Assembly (NCBI RefSeq): GCF_045066735.1
Contig: NZ_JBISHH010000026.1
Span: forward strand, 1 to 64,000
DNA length: 64,000 bases
Direction: 5' to 3'
Origin: Algibacter sp045066735
GTDB lineage: Bacteria > Bacteroidota > Bacteroidia > Flavobacteriales > Flavobacteriaceae
Shown here: in pieces, positions 8,428-17,342 of the stretch
How positions within the stretch are numbered: the first letter of the stretch is position 1
Layout of the letters: every line of letters begins with the position of its first letter
The notes under the pieces: generated by a model
Told to the model about the DNA's origin: nothing
Seen by the model: the letters and a program-made list of their open reading frames with translations, nothing else
Databases searched by the model: none
Translations under genes and position numbers: made by a program

Positions 8428-9228
8428 ATGAAGTACACTTTTTTATTATTACTTGCCATTTCAATGTTTTCATGCAAAAATGAAGCAAAAAAAGACACTG
8501 TAAACCCAGAAATTATTTCTGAAAAAATGGTTATAACACCAGCTAAAAATTATCCAGAGGCTTTAGTTAAGGTTTTTGATGCTCATGGCGGACTAGACAC
8601 ATGGAATAGTATGCAATCACTAGCATATACACAAATTAAAGAGGGTGGTGATGTTTCTACAATTACCAATCTAAAGAATAGAAATATTGTTGTAGATATG
8701 CCAGACCATACTATTGGTTATAACGGTAGCGATGTATGGCTGAATAGTAAAAATGATAAAGCCTTTAAAGGGAAACCTCGTTTTTTCTATAACTTAATGT
8801 TCTATTTCTACGCGATGCCTTTTGTTCTAGCTGATGATGGTATTATTTATGGCGATGCGGATCCATTAACTTTTGAAGGAGTTACGTATCCAGGAATAAA
8901 AATTTCGTATCAAAACGGAGTAGGGGAATCATCGGGAGACGATTATGTGCTTTATTATAATCCTGAAACGTATAAAATGGAATGGTTAGGTTATACAGTA
9001 ACATTTTTCTCAAATGAAAAAAGTAGTGAATTACACTTTAGACGTTACACTGCTTGGCAGAATATTAATGGTTTAGAGTTAACAGAAGCTATGGTTGGAT
9101 ATAAATCTGAAAAGAATGTGCCAACTGAAGCAGGTCGCGAAGATAAATTTGCAAACGTAAAAATATCTAATGAAGCTCCTGATAGTAATTTGTTTGAAGT
9201 TCCTGAAACAGCTAAGGTTGCAGAGTAA
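8428..9228 (+). CDS. Conserved lipoprotein of unknown function (DUF6503-like)
   Basis: 266 residues beginning with a lipoprotein signal (lipobox FSC, Cys16), so it is probably anchored in the outer or inner membrane facing the periplasm. The mature part starts 'VFDAHGGLDTWNSMQSLAYT' and has many aromatic beta strands, similar to flavobacterial lipoproteins of the DUF6503 type and to LolA/LolB-like half-barrels. No catalytic motif is visible. It is a single gene with its own terminator, divergent from the methyltransferase gene 76 bp away. The family name is from memory. Confidence 0.7.
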   Translation: MKYTFLLLLAISMFSCKNEAKKDTVNPEIISEKMVITPAKNYPEALVKVFDAHGGLDTWNSMQSLAYTQIKEGGDVSTITNLKNRNIVVDMPDHTIGYNGSDVWLNSKNDKAFKGKPRFFYNLMFYFYAMPFVLADDGIIYGDADPLTFEGVTYPGIKISYQNGVGESSGDDYVLYYNPETYKMEWLGYTVTFFSNEKSSELHFRRYTAWQNINGLELTEAMVGYKSEKNVPTEAGREDKFANVKISNEAPDSNLFEVPETAKVAE

Positions 9229-9261
9229 GTTTTAGACAATACATAGCATAATATCAAATAT

Positions 9262-9293
9262 AAAAAAAGCAAGCTGATCAGCTTGCTTTTTTT
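9262..9293. terminator. Perfect palindromic bidirectional terminator
   Basis: A perfect 32-bp inverted repeat with no unpaired loop (centre between 9277 and 9278), with flanking A and T runs. It lies between the convergent lipoprotein gene (ends 9228) and the amidohydrolase-like gene (ends 9301) and can stop transcription from both sides. Confidence 0.85.
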
Positions 9294-9300
9294 ATTGGTA

Positions 9301-10602
9301 TTAGTTTTCTTGATATTTTTTGGAATAACGTTTCCATAATTCTGTTTGGTGCGTTTCTAGACTAATTAAGCGGCCGTCTATAAATGCATGCGAAATTATG
9401 TTGGTACGCATATCTAAGGCGTCACCTTCACTTATAAAAAGGGTGGCGCTTTTACCAGTTTCTAAAGAACCGTAATTAGTATCTATACCTAATATTTTTG
9501 CTGGGTTTAACGTAATTAATTGTAACGCTTGTGCCTTTGTTAATCCGTGAGCTACGGTTGTACCTGCGTAGAATGGAAGGTTTCTAGAATTCATACGTTC
9601 CATTTGGCCGTTGGCTTGTAAGGCTACAGTAATGCCATGGTCTACTAATAATTTAGCCGATTTATATGGTAAGTCATAATCATCATCGGTTTGACTAGGT
9701 TGTGAGTGTACACGGTTTAAAATTACGGCTATGTTATTCGATTTTAATATATCGGTTACTTTATAAGCCTCTGCTCCGCCAACAATAACCATATTTGGAA
9801 TGGTGTTTTTCTTTATAAAATTAACAGCATCAATAATGCCTTTTTCATCATCTACATTAATGTATAGTTTTTTAGAACCATCGAAAATACCTTCTAACGC
9901 TTTATACGATAAATTGGTAATAGAAGGACTCGCTTTTAAATAGGCTTTAGCATTATTAAAATAATCTTCAATTTCTGTAATTTGGTTTCCGTATTCTTTG
10001 TTCACCTTTAATGCAGGATCTTCGCCTAACCAGTAGCGTCCTCTTTTGAAGTTGCTTGGCCAGTTTATGTGGATGCCATCGTCTGTTTTAACGGCAGCAT
10101 CTTCCCAGTTCCAAGCATCGAATTGTACTACCGATGAAGTTCCAGAAATGCGACCACCACGTGGCGTAATTTGCCCGAGTAAAACACCATTAGGTCTCAT
10201 GGATTCTACAATTTTAGACTCTGAGTTATAGGCAATAATACTTCTAATGTTTGGATTCCATGTGCCTATTTCAGACTCGTCATCGGTTGCTTTTACGGCA
10301 TCAATTTCTACTAAACCTAATGTTGAATTCGGAATTATAAAGCCAGGGTAGACGTGTTTGCCTTTGCCGTTGATAATCTCACCAATGCGAGCAATTTTCA
10401 TATTGGCACTTCCTACGAAAGTAATTTTACCGTCATTAAACATAATAAGGGCGTTTTCAATAACTTCACCTGTACCTAAATGTGCAGTGGCACCTTCTAT
10501 AGATATAGCTTTGCTTTGTTTTTTCGCTGGTGTTTGTTGGGCGTGTATGGACCCGAAAAATAGGAGATAGGCACACGCTATATATAAATTGAAATATTTC
10601 AT
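9301..10602 (-). CDS. Exported amidohydrolase-like protein lacking the HxH metal site
   Basis: 433 residues with a Sec signal peptide (about 1-22, IHAQ). The amidohydrolase-superfamily frame is clear: a beta-sandwich start ('ALIMFNDGKITFVG'), the strand 'GKHVYPGFI', and a late block 'VAHGLTKAQALQLITLNPAKILGID' followed by the returning sandwich ('GSLETGKSATLFISEGD'). Where active members have D-x-H-x-H after 'PGFI', this protein reads I90-x-N92-x-T94, so the first metal ligands are missing. The barrel is also short. It lies 10 bp downstream of the 993-residue paralogue and is almost surely cotranscribed with it. It may be a non-catalytic partner subunit rather than an enzyme. Confidence 0.8.
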   Translation of the reverse strand: MKYFNLYIACAYLLFFGSIHAQQTPAKKQSKAISIEGATAHLGTGEVIENALIMFNDGKITFVGSANMKIARIGEIINGKGKHVYPGFIIPNSTLGLVEIDAVKATDDESEIGTWNPNIRSIIAYNSESKIVESMRPNGVLLGQITPRGGRISGTSSVVQFDAWNWEDAAVKTDDGIHINWPSNFKRGRYWLGEDPALKVNKEYGNQITEIEDYFNNAKAYLKASPSITNLSYKALEGIFDGSKKLYINVDDEKGIIDAVNFIKKNTIPNMVIVGGAEAYKVTDILKSNNIAVILNRVHSQPSQTDDDYDLPYKSAKLLVDHGITVALQANGQMERMNSRNLPFYAGTTVAHGLTKAQALQLITLNPAKILGIDTNYGSLETGKSATLFISEGDALDMRTNIISHAFIDGRLISLETHQTELWKRYSKKYQEN

Positions 10603-10612
10603 TTTCTATGTT

Positions 10613-13594
10613 TTAGTTAATTTGATTGCCTATAAAATCGCAATGCATCTCTACTTTTTCCTTTTTCTTGATGGGTTGCGTTTTTAGCCCTTTGTTTTTA
10701 GCTTGTAACATTAGGTTGATAAGCTCGTTTTTCTCTTTTTTAATTTCCGAACGAATCTTGATATCGCGATCTAAATCGAAATAAGTAACCCCTTCAATAA
10801 TTGTTTTTTCTGCTTTGGCATAAATAGACATCGGGTGGTCGGTCCATAAAACAACATCGGCATCTTTACCAACTTTTATGCTACCAACGCGGTTATCGAT
10901 ATGCAATAGTTTGGCAGGGTTTAAGGTAACAAACTTCCAAGCCTCTTCTTCTGTCATACCACCATATTTAATGGTTTTTGCAGCTTCTTGGTTTAACCGT
11001 CTAGACATTTCTGGATCGTCACTATTAATAGCAACCGTAACACCTGCATTGTGCATAATGGCGGCATTGTATGGAATGGCATCGTTAACCTCATATTTGT
11101 AAGCCCACCAATCGCTAAAAGTAGAACCACCAACACCATGTTCAACCATTTTATCGGCTACTTTATAACCTTCTAAAATGTGAGTGAATGTATTAATATT
11201 GAAGTCGAATTGTTCTGCAACCTTCATAAGCATATTAATTTCACTTTGTACGTAAGAGTGGCAAGAAATAAAACGCTCTTTATTTAAAATCTCAGCAAGC
11301 ACATCCATTTCTACATCTTTTCTATAAGGTTTGCCGCTTTTCTTTAAGGCTTCATATTCTTTTGCGCGTGTAAAATAATCAATATAAACTTGCTCGACAC
11401 CCATTCTAGTCTGTGGAAAACGTACACCATTAGAATATCTAGTTTGTTTTACATTTTCTCCTAAAGCGAATTTTATAAATTTAGGTGAATCGTTATAAAT
11501 TAAATTATCGGCAGATTCGCCCCATTTTAATTTTATAATAGCCGAACGTCCACCAATTGGGTTGGCCGAACCGTGCAATACTTGTATAGAGGTTACACCA
11601 CCAGCAAGGTTGCGATAAATGCCAATATCCTCATTATCGATAACATCTTCGATGCTTACTTCTGCAGACGAATTTTGGCCGCCTTCGTTAACAGAAGCTG
11701 TTGCAATATGAGAATGCTCGTCGATAATACCAGCAGTTAAATGCTTGCCAGTAGCATCAATAATTTTAGCTTTTCCGTCACTTAGGTTTTTACCGATTTT
11801 TATTATTTTGCCATTTTTAATAAGCACATCGGTATTTTTTAAAATACCATCGGCTTCGTTAGTCCAAACTGTTGCATTTTTAAACAAAAGCGTTTCTTGT
11901 TTTGGTAGAGTTTTAAATCCGTAAGCAGTGTTAGGGTAGGAGATGGATGCTATGTTGTTTTTAGAATCATCGTCCTTTTTATCTTTTTCTTCGGAATCAT
12001 CTTCGGCTTTTGTACTCTTTTTGGCTGAAAATGGAATTTCATTGCCATTAGGTAAAATAGCTTTTCCTTTTAAAGCCGCATCGTTTTCAACATGGGCTAC
12101 AATACGAATAAAATCTTGCGATGTAGAATCTTTTGTTGTCATCGAAATTTGAACCCAGTCATTGGTATAACCAATTTTTGAACCTAAAGTTTTGTCTTCA
12201 CTTGTAATTTTGGATTTTAGTTTTTTAAGATCACCTTGTACAGTCATTTTATACGCGGTGTTATCCAAACTAAACTGATAATCACCAAGAATATCTTTTG
12301 TATTCATGTCGGTAACAATGTGTTGCTGGCCTTGCACCCAGTTTTCGTAAAGCTTTGTTTTCTTTTCAAAAATATCACCTGAAGTAATTAAAAAGTTAGC
12401 ATAAGCGCCATCTTTAAGTGTTCCTATTGCTGTAGATTGTCCTAATAATTGTGCAGGAATAAGCGTTAAAGCTTCTAGTGCTTTCTTTTTAGAAAGTCCG
12501 TTTTTAATGGCTTGCATTAATTTGTCTTTAAACTCACTTGGTGATTTTAAATCGTGTGTTGTTAAAGCAAAATTAATATTGTTATCGGCTAAAACTTTAG
12601 GGTTTGTAGGTTCTTGGCTCCATGCGCGCATGTCGCTAAGTGCTAATGAACTTGTTAAAAAAGTATTTTCAACATCATAGGCATCTCGAAAGTTAATGGG
12701 AAGTATAAACGATGCATTGGTGCTTTTGATTTCATCAATACGCTCATATTCATCACCACCACCTAAAATTACATATTGAATACCAAACTGATCTCCAATT
12801 TTATCGGCTCTTAAAGCATTGGCTTTACTTCCGGCTTCAAAAATTTGAATTAAACTTGTGTTTCTATTTAAGGCTTCAATAGATAAATCTTTCGTTTTAC
12901 TAAGGCCTTTTTTATACCATGCTGCATCGTTATACAATTGACGTAGCAAAGCAATACTGCCCATTATAGAATTTGGGTATGCTTGTCGAGACGTGGCGCT
13001 TCTATCAAAAGATAGGTATTGTGCCGAGTTCTCTTTTAGTATACGTTTTTCATTACCTTCCTTATTATTAAGTGCTATTAAAGCACCAGTACCTCTATGG
13101 ATACCATCTTGAATATGTGTGTTTACAACACCAAAACCAGCATTTAGTAATTCTTTGGCTGTTTTAGAATCGTAGCTAAATTTAGAAAGGGCCTCGTTTT
13201 CTGGCATAACATGGTCGTTCCAATAATATCCCGTTCTGCTAGCGTCGTATTGTGGGGCTTGACTTCTGCTTCTTGGTTGGGCTTTTGGTTTTTCAATTCC
13301 AAAATTTGAATACATATCGATAAAAGAAGGGTAGATACTTTTCCCCTCAATGTCGATTACTTTAGTGTTTTTAGGAATTGAAACGTCTGTTCCAGTAGAA
13401 ATTACTTTGCCATTATGTATTAACAACGTGCCTTTGTCGATAATTTGATTGCTGGAAATGTGGATTTTTGCATTTGTAAATGCTGTGTAATTGGTGTTTG
13501 TATTTTTAACACCATCATTTTTTGGAAAGTAATCTTGGGCAAATAAGCAACTGTAGCAAAAGAAGCTTAAAATTCCAATACATTTTTTAATCAT
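10613..13594 (-). CDS. Large exported protein with two amidohydrolase domains, N-terminal one degenerate
   Basis: 993 residues with a signal peptide (about 1-20). Domain 1 (about 40-430) has the amidohydrolase frame, but the D-x-H-x-H site reads D93-x-Y95-x-N97. A linker of about 120 residues with an acidic/Lys-rich patch (about 528-547) follows. Domain 2 (about 565-960) has intact metal ligands: D-E-H627-S-H629, later His residues in 'FISCHSYVQ' and 'NTFTHILEG', and the Asp of 'INSDDPE'. It therefore resembles imidazolonepropionase or adenine deaminase-like hydrolases acting on a cyclic amide or a peptide-like bond in the periplasm. Substrate is unknown. The gene leads a two-gene operon with the smaller degenerate paralogue. 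Confidence 0.88.
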   Translation of the reverse strand: MIKKCIGILSFFCYSCLFAQDYFPKNDGVKNTNTNYTAFTNAKIHISSNQIIDKGTLLIHNGKVISTGTDVSIPKNTKVIDIEGKSIYPSFIDMYSNFGIEKPKAQPRSRSQAPQYDASRTGYYWNDHVMPENEALSKFSYDSKTAKELLNAGFGVVNTHIQDGIHRGTGALIALNNKEGNEKRILKENSAQYLSFDRSATSRQAYPNSIMGSIALLRQLYNDAAWYKKGLSKTKDLSIEALNRNTSLIQIFEAGSKANALRADKIGDQFGIQYVILGGGDEYERIDEIKSTNASFILPINFRDAYDVENTFLTSSLALSDMRAWSQEPTNPKVLADNNINFALTTHDLKSPSEFKDKLMQAIKNGLSKKKALEALTLIPAQLLGQSTAIGTLKDGAYANFLITSGDIFEKKTKLYENWVQGQQHIVTDMNTKDILGDYQFSLDNTAYKMTVQGDLKKLKSKITSEDKTLGSKIGYTNDWVQISMTTKDSTSQDFIRIVAHVENDAALKGKAILPNGNEIPFSAKKSTKAEDDSEEKDKKDDDSKNNIASISYPNTAYGFKTLPKQETLLFKNATVWTNEADGILKNTDVLIKNGKIIKIGKNLSDGKAKIIDATGKHLTAGIIDEHSHIATASVNEGGQNSSAEVSIEDVIDNEDIGIYRNLAGGVTSIQVLHGSANPIGGRSAIIKLKWGESADNLIYNDSPKFIKFALGENVKQTRYSNGVRFPQTRMGVEQVYIDYFTRAKEYEALKKSGKPYRKDVEMDVLAEILNKERFISCHSYVQSEINMLMKVAEQFDFNINTFTHILEGYKVADKMVEHGVGGSTFSDWWAYKYEVNDAIPYNAAIMHNAGVTVAINSDDPEMSRRLNQEAAKTIKYGGMTEEEAWKFVTLNPAKLLHIDNRVGSIKVGKDADVVLWTDHPMSIYAKAEKTIIEGVTYFDLDRDIKIRSEIKKEKNELINLMLQAKNKGLKTQPIKKKEKVEMHCDFIGNQIN

Positions 13595-13685
13595 AGATAG
13601 AGGTTATTAGTTTAGGCTAAAAATAAGGATATCTATCTAGAATCAAAGTTCCTTTGCATATAAAGTTGTAATCTTTAAGAATTTC

Positions 13686-14747
13686 TTATTTTTCTTCAAA
13701 AAAATTAACCAATAGTGCAACAACATAACTGTAGCTTTTCATCCCTTTGCTTTGTTTATTCGCTTTTAGAAAGCCACTGTAAAAACTTTTGAAAAAGGGT
13801 TCAGCAGGATTTTGGTGAGCTTCCCAAAATAACCTAACTTCTTCATAATTTTTCAAAATACCTACGTTCAGGTTTTTAGAAATAGATTTATAAAGTAATT
13901 CGTCTCTGCGGTAAATTTCATTCAAGCAATAGCGTAGACCGAATGTATAACCACAATATCTAAAATAAATATTATCGTGATTTATAGCGGCCAAGCACCC
14001 AATAAAATTAGCTTCATTTTCAGCGGCATACCCAAGTTGGTGTGCAATTTCGTGGGTTGTAGTTGTTGCAAACTTAAATGTTGGTATTAAACCATCGACT
14101 TGCGCTTCATTGGTTAAAGGATTTAAATAGCCACTAAACCCCATATAAGTAAGCGGATAGCTAAAAAGCGATTTTTTTACGCTCCGTGGCGAATACTCTA
14201 AGTCTGGAAATATTTGCTTTAGTTTTAAATAGCCATCTGGCGCTAGCTTTAAAATTTCAGTTTTAGTTAGCGGGATATCTACTTGTGTAGAGTCGTTTTT
14301 GGCTATTTCTAAATGTAACGCATTAGCTTTTAAAATAAGCTGTTCCGTTACTTTTATTAATTGTTCTGTGGTGTATTCGTAATTTAAATTCAAACTTGTA
14401 TGCAGTGGTAATCGGTAATAATTAAAGCCCCAAAATAAATGAAATGCAAAATATAGCATTGATACCGCCGAAAACACATCAGTAAACCAATGTTTTGTGT
14501 CGGTTTTAATCCGTTTCCAGTTTTTAACAAACCATCTTAAAATATAAATAATACCTGCGGCATAAAATAAATCGCCAAAGGAAAATGGTAACCAACCCAA
14601 GCTAAACCGAAACATTTTGGATATATACACGTAAAGGTTGTTACTGTAATAAGTTTCAACAAAATTGGGGTAGTTTCCCAAAATTTTTACTAAAAAGTAC
14701 TGCGGAATCAGCAGTAGCGCAATAATTGTTTTTTTTTCTTTCAGCAT
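13686..14747 (-). CDS. DUF3810-like membrane protein with HExxH motif
   Basis: 353 residues. Three hydrophobic segments in the first 110 residues (about 8-24, 55-72, 92-108) anchor it in the inner membrane. The large remainder contains T-H232-E233-I-A-H236, with Glu residues at 243 and 245 in 'AENEANF'. This is a zincin-type metal site, so a membrane-bound metallopeptidase is plausible. The layout matches the Bacteroidota DUF3810 family, named from memory. There is no experimental function known to me. It is transcribed alone, divergent from pepD. Confidence 0.75.
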   Translation of the reverse strand: MLKEKKTIIALLLIPQYFLVKILGNYPNFVETYYSNNLYVYISKMFRFSLGWLPFSFGDLFYAAGIIYILRWFVKNWKRIKTDTKHWFTDVFSAVSMLYFAFHLFWGFNYYRLPLHTSLNLNYEYTTEQLIKVTEQLILKANALHLEIAKNDSTQVDIPLTKTEILKLAPDGYLKLKQIFPDLEYSPRSVKKSLFSYPLTYMGFSGYLNPLTNEAQVDGLIPTFKFATTTTHEIAHQLGYAAENEANFIGCLAAINHDNIYFRYCGYTFGLRYCLNEIYRRDELLYKSISKNLNVGILKNYEEVRLFWEAHQNPAEPFFKSFYSGFLKANKQSKGMKSYSYVVALLVNFFEEK

Positions 14748-14965
14748 AAATCAAAAATAGTAAAATTTTGTACCCAAAGGCTAAAACATATCTATAAAGG
14801 TTTCTTCCTGCTTTCTGTTATACTTTTTTTTAAAGCACGTGTTCTCTATGCGGTAACATCAATTTAAAATTTTTAAAACAAGGCATTTTTGGTGAACTAT
14901 TTGGTATTCAAAAAAAAGGATGCCAGATCAATAAGGAGTAGCTACCAATATCTGTGTATTTTTGC

Positions 14966-14973
14966 TAACTTTG
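14966..14973 (+). promoter_or_regulatory. Predicted -7 element upstream of pepD
   Basis: TAACTTTG matches TAnnTTTG and ends 18 bp before the pepD start codon. No good TTG lies at the usual -33 distance, so this is a partial match. The transcript leader would be very short. Confidence 0.4.
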
Positions 14974-14991
14974 CATTAAAATGTAAACAAA

Positions 14992-16455
14992 ATGAGCTCA
15001 GAAATAAGAAATTTAGAACCGAAACAGCTTTGGAATAAATTTGCCGATTTAAATGCAGTACCACGCCCTTCTAAAAAAGAAGAACGTGTTATCGCTTTTA
15101 TGAAAGACTTTGGTAAAAACCTTGGTTTAGAAACTATAGAGGATGAGGTTGGTAATGTTATTATCAAAAAGCCAGCTACGGCAGGAATGGAGGATCGAAC
15201 AACAATTGTGATGCAATCGCACTTAGATATGGTTCACCAAAAAAATAACGATACAGAATTCGATTTCGATACACAAGGTATAGAGATGTATGTTGATGGA
15301 GATTGGGTTCGTGCAAAAGGTACTACTTTAGGAGCCGATAATGGATTAGGAGTTGCCACCATTATGGCTATTTTAGAAAGTAAAGATATTCCGCATCCAG
15401 CAATTGAGGCTTTGTTTACTATAGATGAAGAAACCGGAATGACAGGAGCTCAAGGATTAAAAGGTGGTTTACTGACTGGTAGCATTCTTTTAAACCTGGA
15501 TACCGAAGAAGATGATGAAATTGGTGTAGGTTGTGCAGGAGGCATTGATGTTACTGCTACAAGAACTTACGAGGAAGAGGAAACGCCAGAATTTAAAATA
15601 GGTTATAAAATAACTGTAAAAGGGTTGCAAGGTGGCCATTCCGGAATGCAAATTCACGAAGGTTTAGGTAATGCTAACAAAATAATGAACCGTGTATTAT
15701 TTGATGGTTTTGAGAATTTTGGTTTACGTATCTCGGAAATTGATGGAGGTAGTTTACGCAACGCAATTCCTCGTGAGAGTAATGCTGTTGTAGCAATAGA
15801 TGCTATACATGAAGAAGCTTTTCTTCTTGAAATGAAACAGCAGGAAGAAATTTTAAAAACGGAACTAAAAACAATGGAGCCTAATTTAGAAATTATAATT
15901 TCTAAAGTTGAAACTCCAGAAAAAATTATGGACTTAGGTGTTCAAGAAGGTTTAACACGTGCTATCTATGCCGCCTGGAATGGCGTATACCGTATGAGTG
16001 CTGATATTCCGGAATTGGTAGAAACATCAAACAACATTGCCAGAGTTATTGTAAAAGATGGCGCTGTTAAAATTGGTTGCTTAACCCGTTCTTCGGTTGA
16101 AAGTTCTAAATGGGATTTAGCAAATACCCTACGCTCAACTTTTGAGTTAACGGGATGTGAAGTAGAGTGCAATGGTGATTATCCTGGGTGGACGCCAAAC
16201 ATGGATTCGGCTATCTTAAAGGTCATGAGGAAATTATATGAAGAGTTAAATAACGAAAAACCACATGTTGCGGCATGTCATGCAGGTTTAGAATGTGGTA
16301 TTCTTGGAACAAATTACCCTGAAATGGACATGATTAGTTTTGGGCCAACTATAAAAGGAGCACACTCTCCAGATGAACGTGCTCAAATTTCATCGACTCA
16401 AAAATATTGGAATTTTGTACTCGAAATTTTGAAACAAATACCAAAGAAAGCTTAG
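14992..16455 (+). CDS. pepD: Aminoacyl-histidine dipeptidase (M20 family)
   Basis: A cytoplasmic zinc dipeptidase that hydrolyses Xaa-His and other dipeptides. The M20 di-zinc site is visible: H77-x-D79 in 'MQSHLDMVHQ', D116 in 'GADNGLG', E146-E147 in 'TIDEETGMTGA' (catalytic base plus ligand), the Asp of 'LNLDTEEDDEIGVGCAGG', and a C-terminal His in 'GAHSPDE'. The 487-residue length and the 'MSSEIRNLEPKQLWNKF' opening are typical of PepD. The start is supported by the upstream -7 element. Confidence 0.95.
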   Translation: MSSEIRNLEPKQLWNKFADLNAVPRPSKKEERVIAFMKDFGKNLGLETIEDEVGNVIIKKPATAGMEDRTTIVMQSHLDMVHQKNNDTEFDFDTQGIEMYVDGDWVRAKGTTLGADNGLGVATIMAILESKDIPHPAIEALFTIDEETGMTGAQGLKGGLLTGSILLNLDTEEDDEIGVGCAGGIDVTATRTYEEEETPEFKIGYKITVKGLQGGHSGMQIHEGLGNANKIMNRVLFDGFENFGLRISEIDGGSLRNAIPRESNAVVAIDAIHEEAFLLEMKQQEEILKTELKTMEPNLEIIISKVETPEKIMDLGVQEGLTRAIYAAWNGVYRMSADIPELVETSNNIARVIVKDGAVKIGCLTRSSVESSKWDLANTLRSTFELTGCEVECNGDYPGWTPNMDSAILKVMRKLYEELNNEKPHVAACHAGLECGILGTNYPEMDMISFGPTIKGAHSPDERAQISSTQKYWNFVLEILKQIPKKA

Positions 16456-16507
16456 GTTGCATAGAGCAATTGCTTTCGGTTTGTCAAAATTTAGTGAAAG
16501 ATTTAAT

Positions 16508-16549
16508 AAAAAAGGCTAGTAAAAACATCTGTTTTTACTAGCCTTTTTT
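16508..16549. terminator. Bidirectional terminator between pepD and rsmG
   Basis: A perfect 19-bp stem (16508-16526 with 16531-16549) with a 4-nt loop, edged by A and T runs. It separates the convergent pepD and rsmG genes. Confidence 0.9.
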
Positions 16550-16570
16550 ATTAATCTAGTTTTTATAAAT

Positions 16571-17200
16571 CTATCCACGGTACTTTAAAGGTAAGTGCAC
16601 TACTTTTTTTGTTTCGTAAAAATCTTCCTCAAAAAAGTCACTTAAATTATAAATAGTAGTGGTTTGGTAATCTTTTAATTCTTCCGATAGATCACCACCT
16701 TTTAAATATATAATACCATTTTTCAAATCGTGTTTTTGCTCTTTTGCAATTTTACCTTTTACCCAATGTACAAAAGTAGGCATGGCGGCAACCGCGCGAC
16801 TTACAATAAAATCATAGTTCCCTTTAATCTCTTCCACACGGCTGTGTGTAGTTTTAACGTTGGTTAAGCCTAAGCCTTCGACCACTTCATTTACTACTTT
16901 AAGTTTTTTTGCAATACTATCAACTAAATGAAAAGAACATTCAGGAAACATTATGGCTAAAGGGATTCCAGGAAATCCACCACCTGTACCAACATCTAAA
17001 ATTTGGCTACCATCTTTAAATTCTATTACTTTGGCAATGCCTAAAGAGTGTAATACATGGCGTAAATAGAGTTCATCGATATCCTTACGTGAAACTACAT
17101 TTATCTTTAAATTCCAATCTTGATATAGAGATTCTAATAGTGTGAATTTTTCAATTTGGTCTTCGGTTAAATCTGGGAAATATTTTGAAAGCAGTTTCAT
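16571..17200 (-). CDS. rsmG: 16S rRNA (guanine-N7) methyltransferase
   Basis: RsmG (GidB) methylates N7 of G527 in 16S rRNA using SAM. The 209-residue length is standard. The SAM-binding motif 'ILDVGTGGGFPGIPLAIMFPE' (motif I), 'FHLVDSIAKKLKVV' (acidic loop region) and 'DFIVSRAVAAM' (catalytic face) are all present, as is the family opening 'LTEDQIEKFTLLESLYQDWN-KINVVSRKD'. The gene stands alone, convergent with pepD. Confidence 0.96.
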   Translation of the reverse strand: MKLLSKYFPDLTEDQIEKFTLLESLYQDWNLKINVVSRKDIDELYLRHVLHSLGIAKVIEFKDGSQILDVGTGGGFPGIPLAIMFPECSFHLVDSIAKKLKVVNEVVEGLGLTNVKTTHSRVEEIKGNYDFIVSRAVAAMPTFVHWVKGKIAKEQKHDLKNGIIYLKGGDLSEELKDYQTTTIYNLSDFFEEDFYETKKVVHLPLKYRG

Positions 17201-17255
17201 TTGTGTTAAATTTTCAACAAAAATATACTTTTTAAGTACATAATTTTACAAAAAA

Positions 17256-17290
17256 TTGGGATTACTTAAATAGCTTTATTCATATCTTTG
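17256..17290 (+). promoter_or_regulatory. Predicted promoter of the desaturase gene
   Basis: TATCTTTG (17283-17290) is an exact TAnnTTTG match, with TTG at 17256-17258, 24 bp upstream. That spacing is slightly longer than the usual 17-23 bp. The start codon is 53 bp downstream. Confidence 0.5.
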
Positions 17291-17342
17291 CAGATAGGTA
17301 TGATCAAAAAAATATTTTAGAAATCATATTAAAATTATCAGC

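Noticed and set aside
9262..9293. Palindrome as an operator or REP element
   Set aside because: It sits between two convergent stop codons with A and T runs at its edges, so a bidirectional terminator explains it.
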